A program made the translations under genes and the position numbers. Shown piece after piece: positions 10,384 through 21,226 of a stretch of DNA of 64,000 nt (positions are counted from its first letter, which is position 1; each line of letters opens with the position of its first letter). The stretch is taken from contig CM046858.1 of assembly GCA_025617745.1 (NCBI GenBank), positions 35,775,228 to 35,839,227 on the forward strand, written 5' to 3'. The notes beneath the pieces are model-generated. The model was not told the DNA's origin. It saw only the letters and a list, made by a program, of their open reading frames with translations, and did not search any database. The DNA comes from Heliocidaris erythrogramma. Lineage: Eukaryota > Echinodermata > Echinoidea > Camarodonta > Echinometridae.

Positions 10384-10566
10384 AATCAACCCACAAATGT
10401 GGTAAGGTAGAGTTGCTTCTCAAGGATGTAGAGAAATGTGATCATTACATCAGTGACAATGGCTTCTCGGCATTCTTCATCAAAACCACTTCTTGCTTCG
10501 CGGCATTAGTACGATCCAGGCTTGGTATGAACCGCAAGGAGGCACACTTTGACCCTGGTAGTAAAG
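10384..10566 (+). CDS. SENP6/7: SENP6/7-like exon
   Basis: The acceptor is TATCTCCGCAG and the donor AGTAAAG|GTATGT. It continues the pre-catalytic module with GKVELLLKDVEKCDHYISDN and FFIKTTSCFAALVRSRL. Alternating hydrophobic strands and one helix suggest a small beta-sandwich. A PH-like fold is possible but not shown. Confidence 0.88.
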
Positions 10567-11058
10567 GTATGTGTTTTCAACTCTTTGACTTATAAAATTC
10601 ATTCAGCCTAGTTGTTCTTGAAAGTTAATGTTCCATTACCACTTAATGCTATAAAGCAGGCTTCCACAGAACTTTTATTTGAGGGGGTTATTTTGGGCAT
10701 ATTTTTAAAATCCAGGCAGTCCTACTTAACCTCGTAAAGGTACATAAAAGTCTTATTTTACAATGTTAACACAGTAAGACTTAAACAGATTTGTTGCCTA
10801 GACAGAATCCAAGAAGTTAATTTAATCCTCATCATTCTACTTCTATGTTTATTTCATTTGCTAGCATTTCTTGCATATTAAACTTTCTATATATTTGTAT
10901 TTTATGTATTGATATGTTTATATCTTTTTATGGAATTTTGAAATAAATCTGAACGTACTTATGTACGCAAATTTTTAGTTTATTAGTTAGCAAAAGGCAA
11001 TAATTGTTAAAGTTTGGTTCTTTCTGAAATTAAGATCAGTATATGCCATGGGACTCCT

Positions 11059-11204
11059 GGGGAGCATTTCATCAAGCATTTGGTCAGTGAATTTTACTGA
11101 CAAATTTGCTTTCAGCCAATCAGATGCAATGATTTCAGTAGCTTATAACAGTTGTCGGATGAAATATCCGACAACTTCCTTTCATGAAACGCTCCCCTGA
11201 TTAT
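11059..11204. repeat. Hairpin MITE related to 6573-6710
   Basis: The ends are GGGGAGCATTTCATCAAGCA and CATGAAACGCTCCCC. It has an internal GCCAATCAGATGCAATGATT and a secondary hairpin GTTGTCGGAT...ATCCGACAAC. Confidence 0.75.
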
Positions 11205-11295
11205 TCGTGTTCAGCCAAGTCTCACAATATGTGATTACTTTTATAACATATTTGTACACTATTGTTAAAAACAGAACTCTCTATCTTTTTGCCAG

Positions 11296-11415
11296 AGGAA
11301 CACGAGAAAATGGTTGTGATTCGTTCTGCGGACGATCGTACTGCCCATTCCTACAAGGAGCAAGTGCAAAAGGTGCTAGCTGCCATGGCTGAAAAGAGTA
11401 ATAACCTAGGTAGTG
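11296..11415 (+). CDS. SENP6/7: SENP6/7-like exon
   Basis: The acceptor is TTTTTGCCAG and the donor GGTAGTG|GTAAGT. The peptide opens EEHEKMVVIRSADDRTAHSY and continues as a predicted helix (KEQVQKVLAAMAEK). The following intron (11416-16014, 4.6 kb) is the longest of the gene. Confidence 0.87.
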
Positions 11416-11464
11416 GTAAGTGGCTGATTTCGTAACTGAATACAATGGCCCCTATGCTACTAAT

Positions 11465-11533
11465 AGACCGCTTCTATAATGTATACAAATTTATGCACAT
11501 ATATTCTCTGAGCATACATTACCAAAGCGGTCT
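11465..11533. repeat. 69-bp MITE flanked by AT
   Basis: The arms AGACCGCTTCTATAATGTAT and ATACATTACCAAAGCGGTCT are inverted copies. AT lies on each side. It is a short member of the family inserted at 30695-30915, sharing GTATACAAATTTATGCACAT. Confidence 0.75.
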
Positions 11534-11684
11534 ATTCAGTGAAACCTGAGACTTGCCCCCCCCCCCCCCCCATATTAGGCCCTCCTCAATTGCCACCCCG
11601 GACATTTGCCCCTCCCCCACCCTTATTTCTTTTAGTTAAAATTATACATATATAATATATATCTATATCTATATCCATCTATCT

Positions 11685-11777
11685 AGAATCTTCCGATTGT
11701 GTTGAAATTCAGCAGGCATCTAGGTATCAGGGATGCCGAGATGCCTACCAAATATCAACACAATCGAATGATTCTAA
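11685..11777. repeat. Hairpin element
   Basis: TAGAATC...CGATTGTGTTGA at the left is mirrored by TCAACACAATCG...GATTCTA at the right. An inner pair, GCAGGCATCT and AGATGCCTACC, resembles the interior of the palindrome at 12974-13219. Confidence 0.6.
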
Positions 11778-12075
11778 GTATGCATCTCATGAGCGGTTTT
11801 GAAACTGGGCCCAGGCCCAAACCGTGTTATTATTACCATTGTGTTATAAAGAGCTTAATTTCTAATGAAATGTTAAAAAATTGGGTCCATGGTGTCACTG
11901 TGTTTATACCCAATATCGTGTTATAATGGATAGTGCAGTGTGTGGCAGAACCTGCGGGGAATACTGCATTATGCCTATAGATATTATGCAAATTTGCACA
12001 GCAATTTCATTGACCGCCGCTGTGCTTTTTCAATTCCATTGCTATTTGTTACTTTGATTTCATTATTCTGATTAG

Positions 12076-12877
12076 TAGGGCTGGGACTAAAATCCGGGAA
12101 ATCCGGGCGGGCCTGAGAGCTGCGGGTCCCGGGTCAAAATACTAGAAGCCTGTTACCCGAAAATACAAATTTTTAACTGTGGGACTGATCATGAGGAATG
12201 AGTTCTTAAAACCCATTTAATTCGTAATTGTTACAAGTGATATCAGTAATCAATAGCAATTAATCATCAAACACTTACTAAAATCTTCCTGTATGATGTT
12301 TATTTTCCATCATTTTGGACTTAAATTGTCAGTTTCCCCACCAGATTTTATGCTTATGATCTACACTACAGTCTGTACAGAGCACTACATGTACATGTAT
12401 GTATAGCTGAATCACAGTCTTGAGATTTATAGTGGTCCAGCGCCCTCTAAGTTCAAATACCATATAGTTTGTTTTTTATTTTTTTGGAAACCAAAAGAGG
12501 TAAAACAAACTTTGAAAGTCGAAAGTCGAAAACCTGGAATTAAATTCTATCATTCTTGTAAGGATTTGAATTTATTACTGCTGTTTACCACTTGTAGTAC
12601 TTGTCTAATGATTGAACTCATGTTGAACTCATTTTGTTGACATTTTAATCACAATTGTTCTCTTGGTTAAGAAAATACTGTAATCAGTCCCATGTGTTTA
12701 AAATCGTGTCATGTTTTTTTTCACGGCTACAGGAAACCATGAATCGTAGACCTTTTGTCCACTTGATATACCTTTTAGGGCTTAAAAATTTGTTTACTGA
12801 TTTTCGGGTAACCGGGTTCCCGCCCGAAAATTAGGTCGGGTTCCCGAAAATTAAAATACCCGAAATTCCCACCCCTA
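12076..12877. mobile_element. 802-bp non-autonomous hAT-type element with 8-bp target duplication
   Basis: The element starts TAGGGCTGGGACT and ends AATTCCCACCCCTA, whose inverse is TAGGGGTGGGAATT. CTGATTAG lies immediately outside both ends (12068-12075 and 12878-12885), a perfect 8-bp direct duplication as hAT transposases make. There is no transposase ORF. CCGGGAAATCCGGG and CCCGAAAATTAGGTCGGG motifs sit just inside the ends. Confidence 0.88.
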
Positions 12878-12973
12878 CTGATTAGGTTATAGCTATTTTT
12901 AAGAGGGATAATGTTCTTAATTATTTGATAGAAGAGAGTTGAGAGGATAGTGGATAGTAAAAAGCATAAAGCA

Positions 12974-13219
12974 GGGGTTGGTGTCACTAAACAAAAATTT
13001 CTAGTTAGTTATTTTTCTAGTTAATTTAGAATCAAAATAACTCCCTTTGTAATCAATCAATCACATTGATATTTGGCAGGTGTCCCCGTAGCATACATGT
13101 AGCTTGTGGTCGCCTACCAAATATCAAAGCGATTGGTTGATTGAATCGCGAGTTATTGGGATTCTAAATTAACTAGAAAATTAGTTAACAAGAGATTTTT
13201 GTTTAGTGACGCCAGCCCC
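12974..13219. repeat. 246-bp palindromic MITE with ~70-bp arms
   Basis: The left arm begins GGGGTTGGTGTCACTAAACA; the right arm ends TGTTTAGTGACGCCAGCCCC. Arms stay similar for about 70 bp, through CTAGTTAATTTAGAATC. RNA from it would fold into a long hairpin. Confidence 0.85.
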
Positions 13220-13739
13220 AGAATGATAGACCCCCAGAGGAAAGACCGGTAAATTGAGAGAAATATATGATAGTTGATATATTGTTTTCAGGTTTTCTTG
13301 GACTCAATACCTTCTTGTTTTGTAAATTTCAAGCCTTTTTGTTTTATAACTTTTGAAATAGAAGAAAGTGAAAGGACTGAAAGGAGAAAGACATTGCTGA
13401 CATTAACCTTTCACTTTCTTCCTCATAACCTATTCAGAACTTTTTATTTTCTTATCCAAATGTGTTCCTAATTGTTTCTTTTAAAATATATGAAAGAGAC
13501 AGAAATGAAAGGAGAGACACATGACATTTTTTTATAAGTTATTTTTCAAATCATTTCTATATGAGTGAAAATTGATAAAGAGGAAGTTAGCAAAAAGACA
13601 CAGACCTTGCAGTCTGTATCTTTTTACATAACCACCTCTGTTTCCATTTTCTAATACATTTCTTAAAAAAAAAAAAATACAATAACATATATATAATAAC
13701 ATTTACAATAATTTACAATAATACAATATAACATATATT

Positions 13740-13795
13740 CATTTTTTCTCTTTTTTTTTCTTTTTTTTCTTTTTTTCCCTTTTTTCCCTTTTTTA
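13740..13795 (+). repeat. Pyrimidine-rich low-complexity tract
   Basis: T-runs with C interruptions (TTTTTCCCTTTTTTCCC) follow an AT-rich TATAATAACA stretch. This lies downstream of the minus-strand MADF gene. Confidence 0.7.
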
Positions 13796-13843
13796 AACAT
13801 ATACATGTATACCAACAAAATCTATTTACAAAGGGGATGACAT

Positions 13844-15212
13844 TTAGAAGATGTCATCTGCAGGCGGCATCCCCTTCAGCAGGTCAGCCAATGACTGAAG
13901 GGTGACATCCCCCTTGGATGTCATGTCAGGAAGTGAGGTGTCGGCTGCTGTGGCTGCTGTGGTGGTTCTCGGGGCTGCCAGCATCCTCCGGGCTTCATCG
14001 GAGACGACTGTGGTTGGAGCTTGGAGTTGTGTAAATGTCTTGGTGGGTGATGCCATGATGCACTGCCCAGAGGATTGCTGTATGATGCTGGGTTGTGTAA
14101 TCTGGTCGAGAATGGATGAAGAGGCAGGTGCTGGTGCTGGTGTTGGTGTATGATGAAATGCTGGTGCTTGGTGATAGTGCGTCTGTGGTGTTGTGAAGCT
14201 GGCGGCCCTCTCCCGGTCTCTTTGGTTAAGCTTGGCTGTTTCTTTGGTGAAGTGTCGTATTTACTTTGTATGTGACGTCTTGGAAAGCGCTGAAGAATGA
14301 GGGGTGGACAATGTGTGTTCCCGCCGTCAAGTAGTGGGCCCGGGCTGCCCGCATGCTGGCGTGGGGGTCCGACAGTCTCAACATCTCGGTGACCTGGTGT
14401 TGTAGCATTGAGATGCGGGCAGCGCTGGTGTTGATGACCTCGTCCAGGGTCTTGTCTTCAGGCTTTGCTGATGGTGGTGTTGATGTTGCCCTGGACGAGG
14501 ACGTCTGTCTTGACAGCGTAGGTGGCTCAGGCTTTTGAGAGGTTGATGGCTGCTGGGGTTCTGGCTGAAGAGTTGCTGGCTGAAGAGTTGCTGGCTGAGT
14601 TGCTATAACTGGCTGGAGCTGTCTGGATGGTTGCCGAACTATGTGGCCTGACAGAAACTTGAAAGCATTCAGTATATACTGGGGTCTCGGCGTAAAGGAC
14701 TTGGCCCCCTCTCCAGACTTCTTCTTCGTTAACTTGCGAAATCTGGTCCTCATGTTGTGGAACCAGATTCGGAGGTCTTCAGTAGTCCGGCCCATGTCCT
14801 CTACCTGGTGCTGCCACAGTACATCCATCTTTCTTATATCTTTGTAGTCTTTGTGGTGTTTGTCGTAGATAGCCGGCACCGGCTTCAGCCATTCCACCAT
14901 CTCCCCCTCTTGTTGGCTGTTCAAAGTGGTATGCTGCTGGCCCGTCTTCTTATTTTTCTTGGCTGGTGGTGGAGCAACCGATTCTGCATCACTAGCTTCT
15001 TGGCTGTCTTGAGTTTCTTGTGTTGGTTGTATAGGTGACAGAGGCTAAGCTTCTAAGACATGTGATTCAGCAGAACTTTCAGAGGAAGGCAAGGAGATAG
15101 CTGCTGGATCATCAATATGAGGAGGAGGAGGAGGTGTAGGTTCAGCAGCAGCAGCAGTAGCCCAGGTCTTTCTCTTTCCCGTCTTGGTAGCGGCTGGCTT
15201 GGCTTTCGGCAT
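13844..15212 (-). pseudogene. MADF/Myb-like DNA-binding protein, Harbinger-type, disrupted
   Basis: Read on the minus strand, ATG at 15212-15210 opens a Lys/Pro/Glu-rich segment that meets an in-frame TAG (15047-15045). It then continues in the same frame for about 270 codons to 14226. The middle part has YDKHHKDYKDIRKMDVLWQH, LRIWFHNMRTRFRKLTKK and QYILNAFKFL, a MADF/SANT-like domain as in the accessory DNA-binding protein of PIF/Harbinger transposons. A Gln/Pro/Thr-rich region follows. Near 14230 the reading shifts: a second frame (TKETAKLNQRDRERAASF) runs on to a stop at 13844 and encodes a C-terminal tail. One stop and one frameshift make it a probable pseudogene, unless translation restarts at 14924. 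No DDE transposase is visible nearby. It sits antisense inside a SENP intron. Confidence 0.7.
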
Positions 15213-15292
15213 GTTGATGATGAAGAGCGCGTAGTAGAGATGTGTATCCTATGCAAGCAGAATGTGAATTGATCGTGACTCACAATGCAGCG

Positions 15293-15301
15293 CTATATAT
15301 A
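15293..15301 (-). promoter_or_regulatory. TATA box of the MADF gene
   Basis: On the minus strand the text reads GCAGTATATATAGCG. It lies about 85 nt before the ATG at 15212, a normal TATA-to-start distance with a short leader. Confidence 0.5.
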
Positions 15302-15318
15302 CTGCTAGCGAGTGGGGT

Positions 15319-15366
15319 GACGGGTGCGGCATGTGCGCTCGCGAATGCGCACATGCCGCACCCGTC
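15319..15366. promoter_or_regulatory. Perfect 20-bp inverted repeat upstream of the TATA box
   Basis: The arms GACGGGTGCGGCATGTGCGC (15319-15338) and its exact complement (15347-15366) flank an 8-nt loop. It lies just upstream of the TATA box and could be an operator-like protein site or a transposon sub-terminal repeat. A second pair, TACCCATCGC (15420-15429) and GCGATGGGTA (15458-15467), follows. Confidence 0.55.
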
Positions 15367-15781
15367 TTGGCCATCTAGCGGTCATTGCCGTGACGTACGC
15401 CACATGAGAGGCATCTCAGTACCCATCGCTGAGCAGGCAGACGGCCAGCAGCACTACGCGATGGGTATGGCGATACCCCAACTAGTAGAGCGTACGGTCG
15501 ATCTATTCATCGCGTCTCTGGCGATGCGTGTCACGATGTCAATTCCGGCAGCGACGCCTGCGACAAGCTAACCCCATTTTTAAACCGTCAAAAGATTTTC
15601 TGAGCGGCCTGCGACACGTGGCAGCCCGACCACGATTTTTCAAGACGGAGTTCAACCTCTGTGATGTGTGACGATGCATCTCTCTATGCCTACTGCGAAA
15701 TCCGTAAAATGCCAAAGTCCCTACGTCGCAGAGCGTTGCGAAGCTCGAATCGCCACAGTAAAAGGCGGCCATTAGCAGCAT

Positions 15782-15948
15782 CCGGTATAGAAGGACCACC
15801 TGTCAATAAAGACCACAATTTTTGTTTCCCTTGAAGAGTGTTTCTCATTGAAAATGTGTATCAAGGAACCTGTTCATAAAGACCACCTGCTCATAAGGAC
15901 CAATTTTCTTGTCTCCTTTGAGCAGTCTTTATATACAGGTTTCACTGT
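15782..15948. repeat. MITE, 'ctataaagaccac' family, left end missing
   Basis: It contains GGACCACCTGTCAATAAAGA, AACCTGTTCATAAAGACCAC and the terminal CAGGTTTCACTGTA. Complete copies are at 33124 and 40557. Confidence 0.75.
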
Positions 15949-16014
15949 ATGAAGAAGTCTTATCTTGTCCTGCATGTTGTTGTTGATAGAGTAATCTTTT
16001 TTTTTCTCTCTCAG

Positions 16015-16264
16015 GTTTGAAGTTTGAGCCCATAGACAATACAAGGACCAGTACCCTTTTAAAGTCCACTACCAGACCAGATATGAAAAAGGCAGTCTTC
16101 CTCACAAGGTCAAACAATGGCGCTCAGACTCCCACCGTCAACTTCACCGACCATCCCGCTTCCATTAGCATGCAACAACTGAACATGCTACGGAGTGGTC
16201 AGGGCGGGGTGGCCTCTACTCGGGACACAAAAACCAAAACCAGCTCAGATGACCAGGCCGATAA
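16015..16264 (+). CDS. SENP6/7: SENP6/7-like exon
   Basis: The acceptor is TTTTCTCTCTCAG and the donor GCCGATAA|GTAAGT. It encodes GLKFEPIDNTRTSTLLKSTT and then a Ser/Thr/Gln-rich linker that joins the pre-catalytic module to the protease core. Phase leaves two bases (AA). Confidence 0.88.
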
Positions 16265-16708
16265 GTAAGTTTGGTTTCTTGACCATCAAGAATTGTTCAC
16301 ATATACTGTGGTGCACCACCGCTGCAAACTATGCACTATTTTACATGTAAGGTGAGAAAAAAAAAGGTGTCTTCGGGTAACAGAGGCCTCTAAGCATTCT
16401 CACTTACCTGTGTTATGAAATGCAGAAAATTAATGTTAGGTGCACTCCACTTTATATGTCATTTTAGTTTACAGCTTCATATAGGAACAAAGCTTTTGTG
16501 GAATTAACTCGGTGGACACAATTCGATTTTGGTATAACACATATTGGACAGAGACTCCATCCAGCCTGAATTTTCATAGACTCAGTACTTGAGGGGTCAG
16601 TTATATAGAGGGATAGTTTATTTAAACTAATGTCTTTTTTGTTTACTGGTATTCTGTTTTATTAGAGTATGTAAAATAAAATTGTCACAGGAAGTTTGGA
16701 AACTCTAG

Positions 16709-17004
16709 GCAAGGTTCAGTTCTGGGAAAGGTGAAAAAGAATTTGTGAGCGTTCTTATTTTTAGGGGGATCAGTTTAAAGAACATTATAGTCGAAATATC
16801 ACCTGAAAAGGATTGCTCCTGAAATGCCCTCATATTCGAGTGTTCGGGCCTCTTGTGTATGCTGTCCCATATACCAATTTCTCTGTAAAGTACATGTGCT
16901 TTTTCAGCGAGATTTCAAAAATCTCAATTCCTGCGTAGACATAATCAACCTTTCCCAATTGCTTTGAGTTTCTTTCACAATGTGATCGCATGACCAGAGC
17001 TCGA
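16709..17004 (+). repeat. MITE, GTCGAGTTCTGGGAAAGG family
   Basis: It starts AGGTTCAGTTCTGGGAAAGG and ends CATGACCAGAGCTCGAC, with CCTTTCCCAATTGCTTTGAG uninterrupted. This copy shows the empty site for the insertion at 30695. Confidence 0.65.
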
Positions 17005-17140
17005 CTTTATCTTGAATCAACACTATTTCTCTTGTTACTGTATTTGGTATTATTGGAAATTCATTCAAGTTGTGCATTAAGCTAAATACCAGTAAACAGA
17101 TATGTCACATACGTCTTGTACATGTTCTTTGTCATTGCAG

Positions 17141-17260
17141 TAAACTATTTGTCTATCCGCCACCACCAAAGTTTGGTGGCATCACTGTGACAACAGAAGA
17201 TAGAGACTGCCTCGAAGAAGGGGAATTCCTTAACGATGTCATCATTGACTTCTATCTCAA
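17141..17260 (+). CDS. SENP6/7: SENP6/7-like exon: start of catalytic domain
   Basis: The acceptor is GTCATTGCAG and the donor TCTCAA|GTAAGT. It encodes [20 protein letters not shown] and then [16 protein letters not shown], the 'L-x-x-x-x-F-L-N-D-x-x-I-x-F-Y-L' opening shared by Ulp/SENP proteases. Confidence 0.96.
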
Positions 17261-17831
17261 GTAAGTTGGAAAAAAAATGTTGTCAGCTTTTTCTTTTTAA
17301 TTGGGAATTCCATGGTAGATTGAAGAATTACACTGAATTGAATTGAATTGAAGGGGGTGGAATCAAATGTCCATATTCTGAAATTTTTTTCTTTACTGAG
17401 TAGTTTCCAAATTAAATTTACAGAAAGTGGGTATAATCACATATCCTTCAGTTTTTAGCATTTCTTCATTCTCTTTGTGTGGAATTGTAAAAATAGATTT
17501 GAAAAATACAAACTTGTCCGATGTATGAATACAAAAGACTTATTTATAATATCACATTGAAAGAAATGAGCAAAATTCTTGAACCCTGCTCTACTTAGCT
17601 CTCATTGTTTATTTTATGTTAAATCAATGATACAAAGTCTTAACTTGTCACACTTTTTTTTTGGTCCACGGTTTTGGAGAAACTGAGTGACGTTGACCGG
17701 AAGATGACACATCGATTTTGTATCACTCATACAATGTTGAACTTTTCACTTACAATATGATGATAATGAAAATATCTGTTATTTATAAAGCCTCTTGCCA
17801 GTTTCAGCTGCTCATAATGCTATTGCATACC

Positions 17832-18035
17832 AGGGGGGTGTTTCACAAAGAGTTACGTTTGGCTTAAAATCATGCATATATGGTATTAAACGTGTGATCT
17901 CATTGGTAGATTTCCCAGTAGCGCGCGTCCCCTGAGCATGATCTGACCAATACGGTGATGTGTCATACACCGCACACAACTAGGAATTTAAGTGCGACAG
18001 TTCGTCAAACTTAACTCTTAGTGAAACACCCCCCA
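17832..18035. repeat. MITE, GGGGGGTGTTTCACAAA family, both ends
   Basis: The left end GGGGGGTGTTTCACAAAGAG and right end CTCTTAGTGAAACACCCCCC are inverted. The interior has AGCATGATCTGACCAATACG. It is directly followed by the SINE fragment at 18036. Confidence 0.85.
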
Positions 18036-18115
18036 GGTACCCATTTACACCTGGGTGGGGAGTGGCAAATGTAGATTGATGTCTTGCCAAAGGACGTTTG
18101 TACCAGGCAAGTGAA
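18036..18115 (-). repeat. SINE fragment (minus strand)
   Basis: GGTACCCATTTACACCTGGG and GGCAAATGTAGATTGATGTC are the complement of the SINE body at 22395-22455. No tRNA-like head is present. Confidence 0.65.
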
Positions 18116-18156
18116 TAAACCCCTATACCTCAACACTTTCATATTGTTTTTATCAG

Positions 18157-18378
18157 GTATATCGTCATGGAGAAACTGAGTGACGTTGACCGGGAGAGGA
18201 CCCACCTATTCAGCTGCTTCTTCTACAAGCGCCTGATGCAGCAGGACACGCGAGGGAACATCTCACCAGACCTCAACGGCCTCACCCCCAAGGAGAAACG
18301 ACACCAGAAGGTCAGAAAGTGGACGCGTCATGTCGATATCTTTGCCAAAGACTTCATCATAATTCCAATCAATGACTG
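18157..18378 (+). CDS. SENP6/7: SENP6/7-like exon, catalytic domain
   Basis: The acceptor is TTTTATCAG and the donor GACTG|GTGAGT. It encodes SDVDRERTHLFSCFFYKRLM, then the SENP6/7-type KRHQKVRKWTRHVDIFAKDF and IIIPIND. The charged KWTRHVDIF segment is a family signature. Confidence 0.96.
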
Positions 18379-18430
18379 GTGAGTGCGGAATATTTAAAAG
18401 GAAATAGTCTAGTGTTTTCCATTTTTTGTA

Positions 18431-18462
18431 AGAGAGAGGAGAGAGAGAGAGAGAGAGAGAGA
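18431..18462 (+). repeat. (GA)n microsatellite
   Basis: About 30 bp of near-perfect GA dinucleotide repeat lies in the intron just after the exon at 18157. Confidence 0.85.
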
Positions 18463-18713
18463 ACAAAAAAGAAAAAAGAGATAGAGAGGGTGTAATGTTT
18501 AACAAGGATGTTAAAAAGGAAATATAGTGTATTTCAGATTGTGTGAGAGAAAGAGAAAGAAGGGCAGACAGAGTGAAAGATGTAATCAGATACACAGTAC
18601 TTTTTGTTTCAGTTTGATTGTTTTTTCTTAAAGGGGAATAACTTTGAGAAAATGTCAACAAGACACTTCAATTGAAGAATTGAAAGTAAGGCCAAGCAAA
18701 CATGTCATCTGTG

Positions 18714-18898
18714 ATACTGTAAAACTAGAAACATTCGCGACATAAATCATTCTCAAATCCAAATAACGGCTAATGTTGCAGCAGGAAACTTTCGACAATT
18801 GCAATTATAATTTTATGCTGCATAAAACTTTCTGGAATATTGACCACTTGCGAAATCTGCGAAAGTTTCATGCAAATTCATTTTCTTGTTTTACAATA
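18714..18898. repeat. MITE, 'aaaccagaaa' family
   Basis: It starts TACTGTAAAACTAGAAACAT and ends TTTCTTGTTTTACAATA. The interior has GCTGCATAAAACTTTCTGGA and GCGAAAGTTTCATGC. Confidence 0.6.
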
Positions 18899-19629
18899 GA
18901 CGGCCTTTATTCTCAAGATGGAGGATTCAGTCTTTATTGCCCTTTTTTGAAATTGAAGGATGATTTCTTTAGTGGTGGGCAGGTCCAAGCTATCTTGTCC
19001 CATACTTTACCGACTTCATAGTAGGATTTAGTATATCTGATGACTGTATCAAGCTGAAAGCCTTCCTTGAGCTTGGCTCAGACAAAATATCAAGTATAAG
19101 GATGTGTTTATATCAATTTACATGCATGTTCATATTAACATAATACAATTCCTTTATACTTTGTAATGTAGGGGACATACTGTGAAATTGCTGTGGTATA
19201 TGCAATCTAAACATAAACAAAACATGGTATATAACAAGACTACAAAGTTTACGTAAATTCAGAGTCACAAATTCCTTCATTTATACATATTATAGGGAAT
19301 GTATTATGAATGGTGTAAATTAAAAGAAAACAGATAACTGTCTGTGTCTGTGCACATGTCTTTATGGAGGTAACATTTTCTTTCAGGAATACATGCATAT
19401 TCATTGCACAGTTGATATAGTCAACATGATTTCAATATATGCAATGCATGCATGTAGCACAGCACAGAAGAAAGAGTTTGATTCAAATGTGGAGATTTTT
19501 AATAAATCAAATGAAATTTAAAATATTCCTCTCCCTCTGTGTTTGTGACTGTCGTAGTACTACTTTTTTGGTATTGTACATGTCATGAATATTTTATTAA
19601 ATTTTTTGCAAATAATTTTTTCAACTTAG

Positions 19630-20263
19630 TGCTCATTGGTTTGTTGCCATAATCTGCTTTGCTGGGGAAGTGATCCATATGAAGAAAGGAAGTGGTAAAT
19701 CACCATCACAATCATCCAGTCCCTCGTCATCAAATCAGCCATCGCCGGCATCCGCCGCATCGCCTGCCACGCCTTCCCCCGCCACTCCCTCCCGAGCCAC
19801 GCCCTCACCATCGGACCAGTCAGCCAATCATAGCACACCGGCCGAACAGGCCTCAAAGTCATCCGACCCACCAGCCAATCACAGGACTCCAGGTGTCCAA
19901 TTGTCTTCATCATCAAAACAACAATCCACCAATCCAAACTCTGGGGCGGAGCTCCCCTCAAAGTCACCTTCAGGGCAGACAGCACTGTCAGCGCATGACA
20001 ACAGCGAATCGGCCAATAAGACGGCTGATGCTGGGCATGTCTGCCAGCATCCAGCCACTCAGGGAAGTGATAGCACAAATGAGGAGGAGCCTATGGACAC
20101 TTCAGAGAGTCCCGATGAAATAATGGAGGATCACAAAAGTGAAAGGACTTCACAAGAGCTGAAAAACTCTCAAAACAATCCTTCAAGTTCTCCACTTACC
20201 ATGTCCTTAGGAAACAGTACAGAAGCACTTGATGCTTCAAACAATACAGCAGCTTCAGAAAAG
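19630..20263 (+). CDS. SENP6/7: SENP6/7-like exon: catalytic His and long insertion
   Basis: The acceptor is TTCAACTTAG and the donor CAGAAAAG|GTAATT. The first codons give C-AHWFVAIICFAGEVI; the catalytic His codon is at 19634-19636. The remaining ~195 residues are rich in Ser, Pro, Ala and Asn (SSSPSSSNQPSPASAASP and similar). They form an insertion between the His and Asp strands. SENP6/7 members are known for insertions here, so the place fits the family although the sequence is low complexity. Confidence 0.95.
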
Positions 20264-20924
20264 GTAATTAATCATGTATCCTGTGCAAAAGCTAATTGTG
20301 AAAGTAGCTGTCACGAGGGGAAACACTTCAAGTGAAAAATCTATTTTTTTTTCTCTCTTGCGAAAAGAGCACTACTTGAAAATACAATGCTGTCTGTAGG
20401 GATCTGTTCTGTTTCACCATATATGGGCATTGATGCAAGGAGGTGGTTTTGAACTATTGTAATTGATTTGATTGACATTTGAGAGGAATCATGACTACAA
20501 AGCATGTCAGTTTTGATTTGATCGCAAATGATAATTGTGTTGTTTATATTGTCATAGTGAGCTATTTTATTTAGAAGCAAACTTTAAAAAAAATAAGTTT
20601 GTTACTGGTTTTTAACCCCCAATTTAGTTGACATGTATTTGATTCCATCACGCTTGCAAACAAAAACACTTTGACCAGGAAAGTTTCAAGCATTTTAAGG
20701 GTAAATCTCAGTGACATTCTTCAAAATCAAAAGGAAAATTTATTTTGATATAGCAGAGATGACTCTTACAAAGGAGAATTGTCAACTGAGAATGTATAGA
20801 TAGTATGATTATATGTTTTTGTTTTTTATGGAGTAGGAAGTACATGTACATGTAGATCTGTAGCTTTAACATAAAATCCCGTGCATGGAAACCAAAACAT
20901 TCAGAGCATAATATTTTTCATGAT

Positions 20925-21226
20925 TGATCCACTGACCTCTACCACCTGGACGTTTCATTGGCTCAGAGAAGTGAAGTCGTGGTCCGCCATGTTGCACTTC
21001 TGAAAAATCAACGCGCGAGAAAGCTGGAATACAGATTTGTCAACGATCATGCGGACGCCCATGCGGACGCCCATGGTCAAAACGCGCAGACAAGTACAGA
21101 TGTTCAGTGCGTAACTTGTAATAAACCACATCGCCCTCGGAAGAGTAACATGGCCCCGCCCACTTCAAGTGCTCGCACGCGCAGGAATGGGCGATGATCC
21201 ATCCAGGTGGTAGAGGTCAGTGGATT
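20925..21226. repeat. ~300-bp element with ~29-bp terminal inverted repeats
   Basis: The left end reads GATCCACTGACCTCTACCAC and the right end is its complement, GTGGTAGAGGTCAGTGGATT. The interior is GC-rich, with a direct repeat of GCGGACGCCCATG. CCCTTTAAA follows the right end. It is a non-autonomous element; the superfamily is not resolved. Confidence 0.8.

Noticed and set aside
13650-15600. LTR retrotransposon around the MADF gene
   Set aside because: No direct long terminal repeats, primer-binding site, protease, reverse transcriptase or integrase seen.
19626-20123. Alternative frames across the Ser/Pro-rich SENP exon
   Set aside because: Composition shadows; only the frame continuing AHWFVAIICF agrees with both splice phases.
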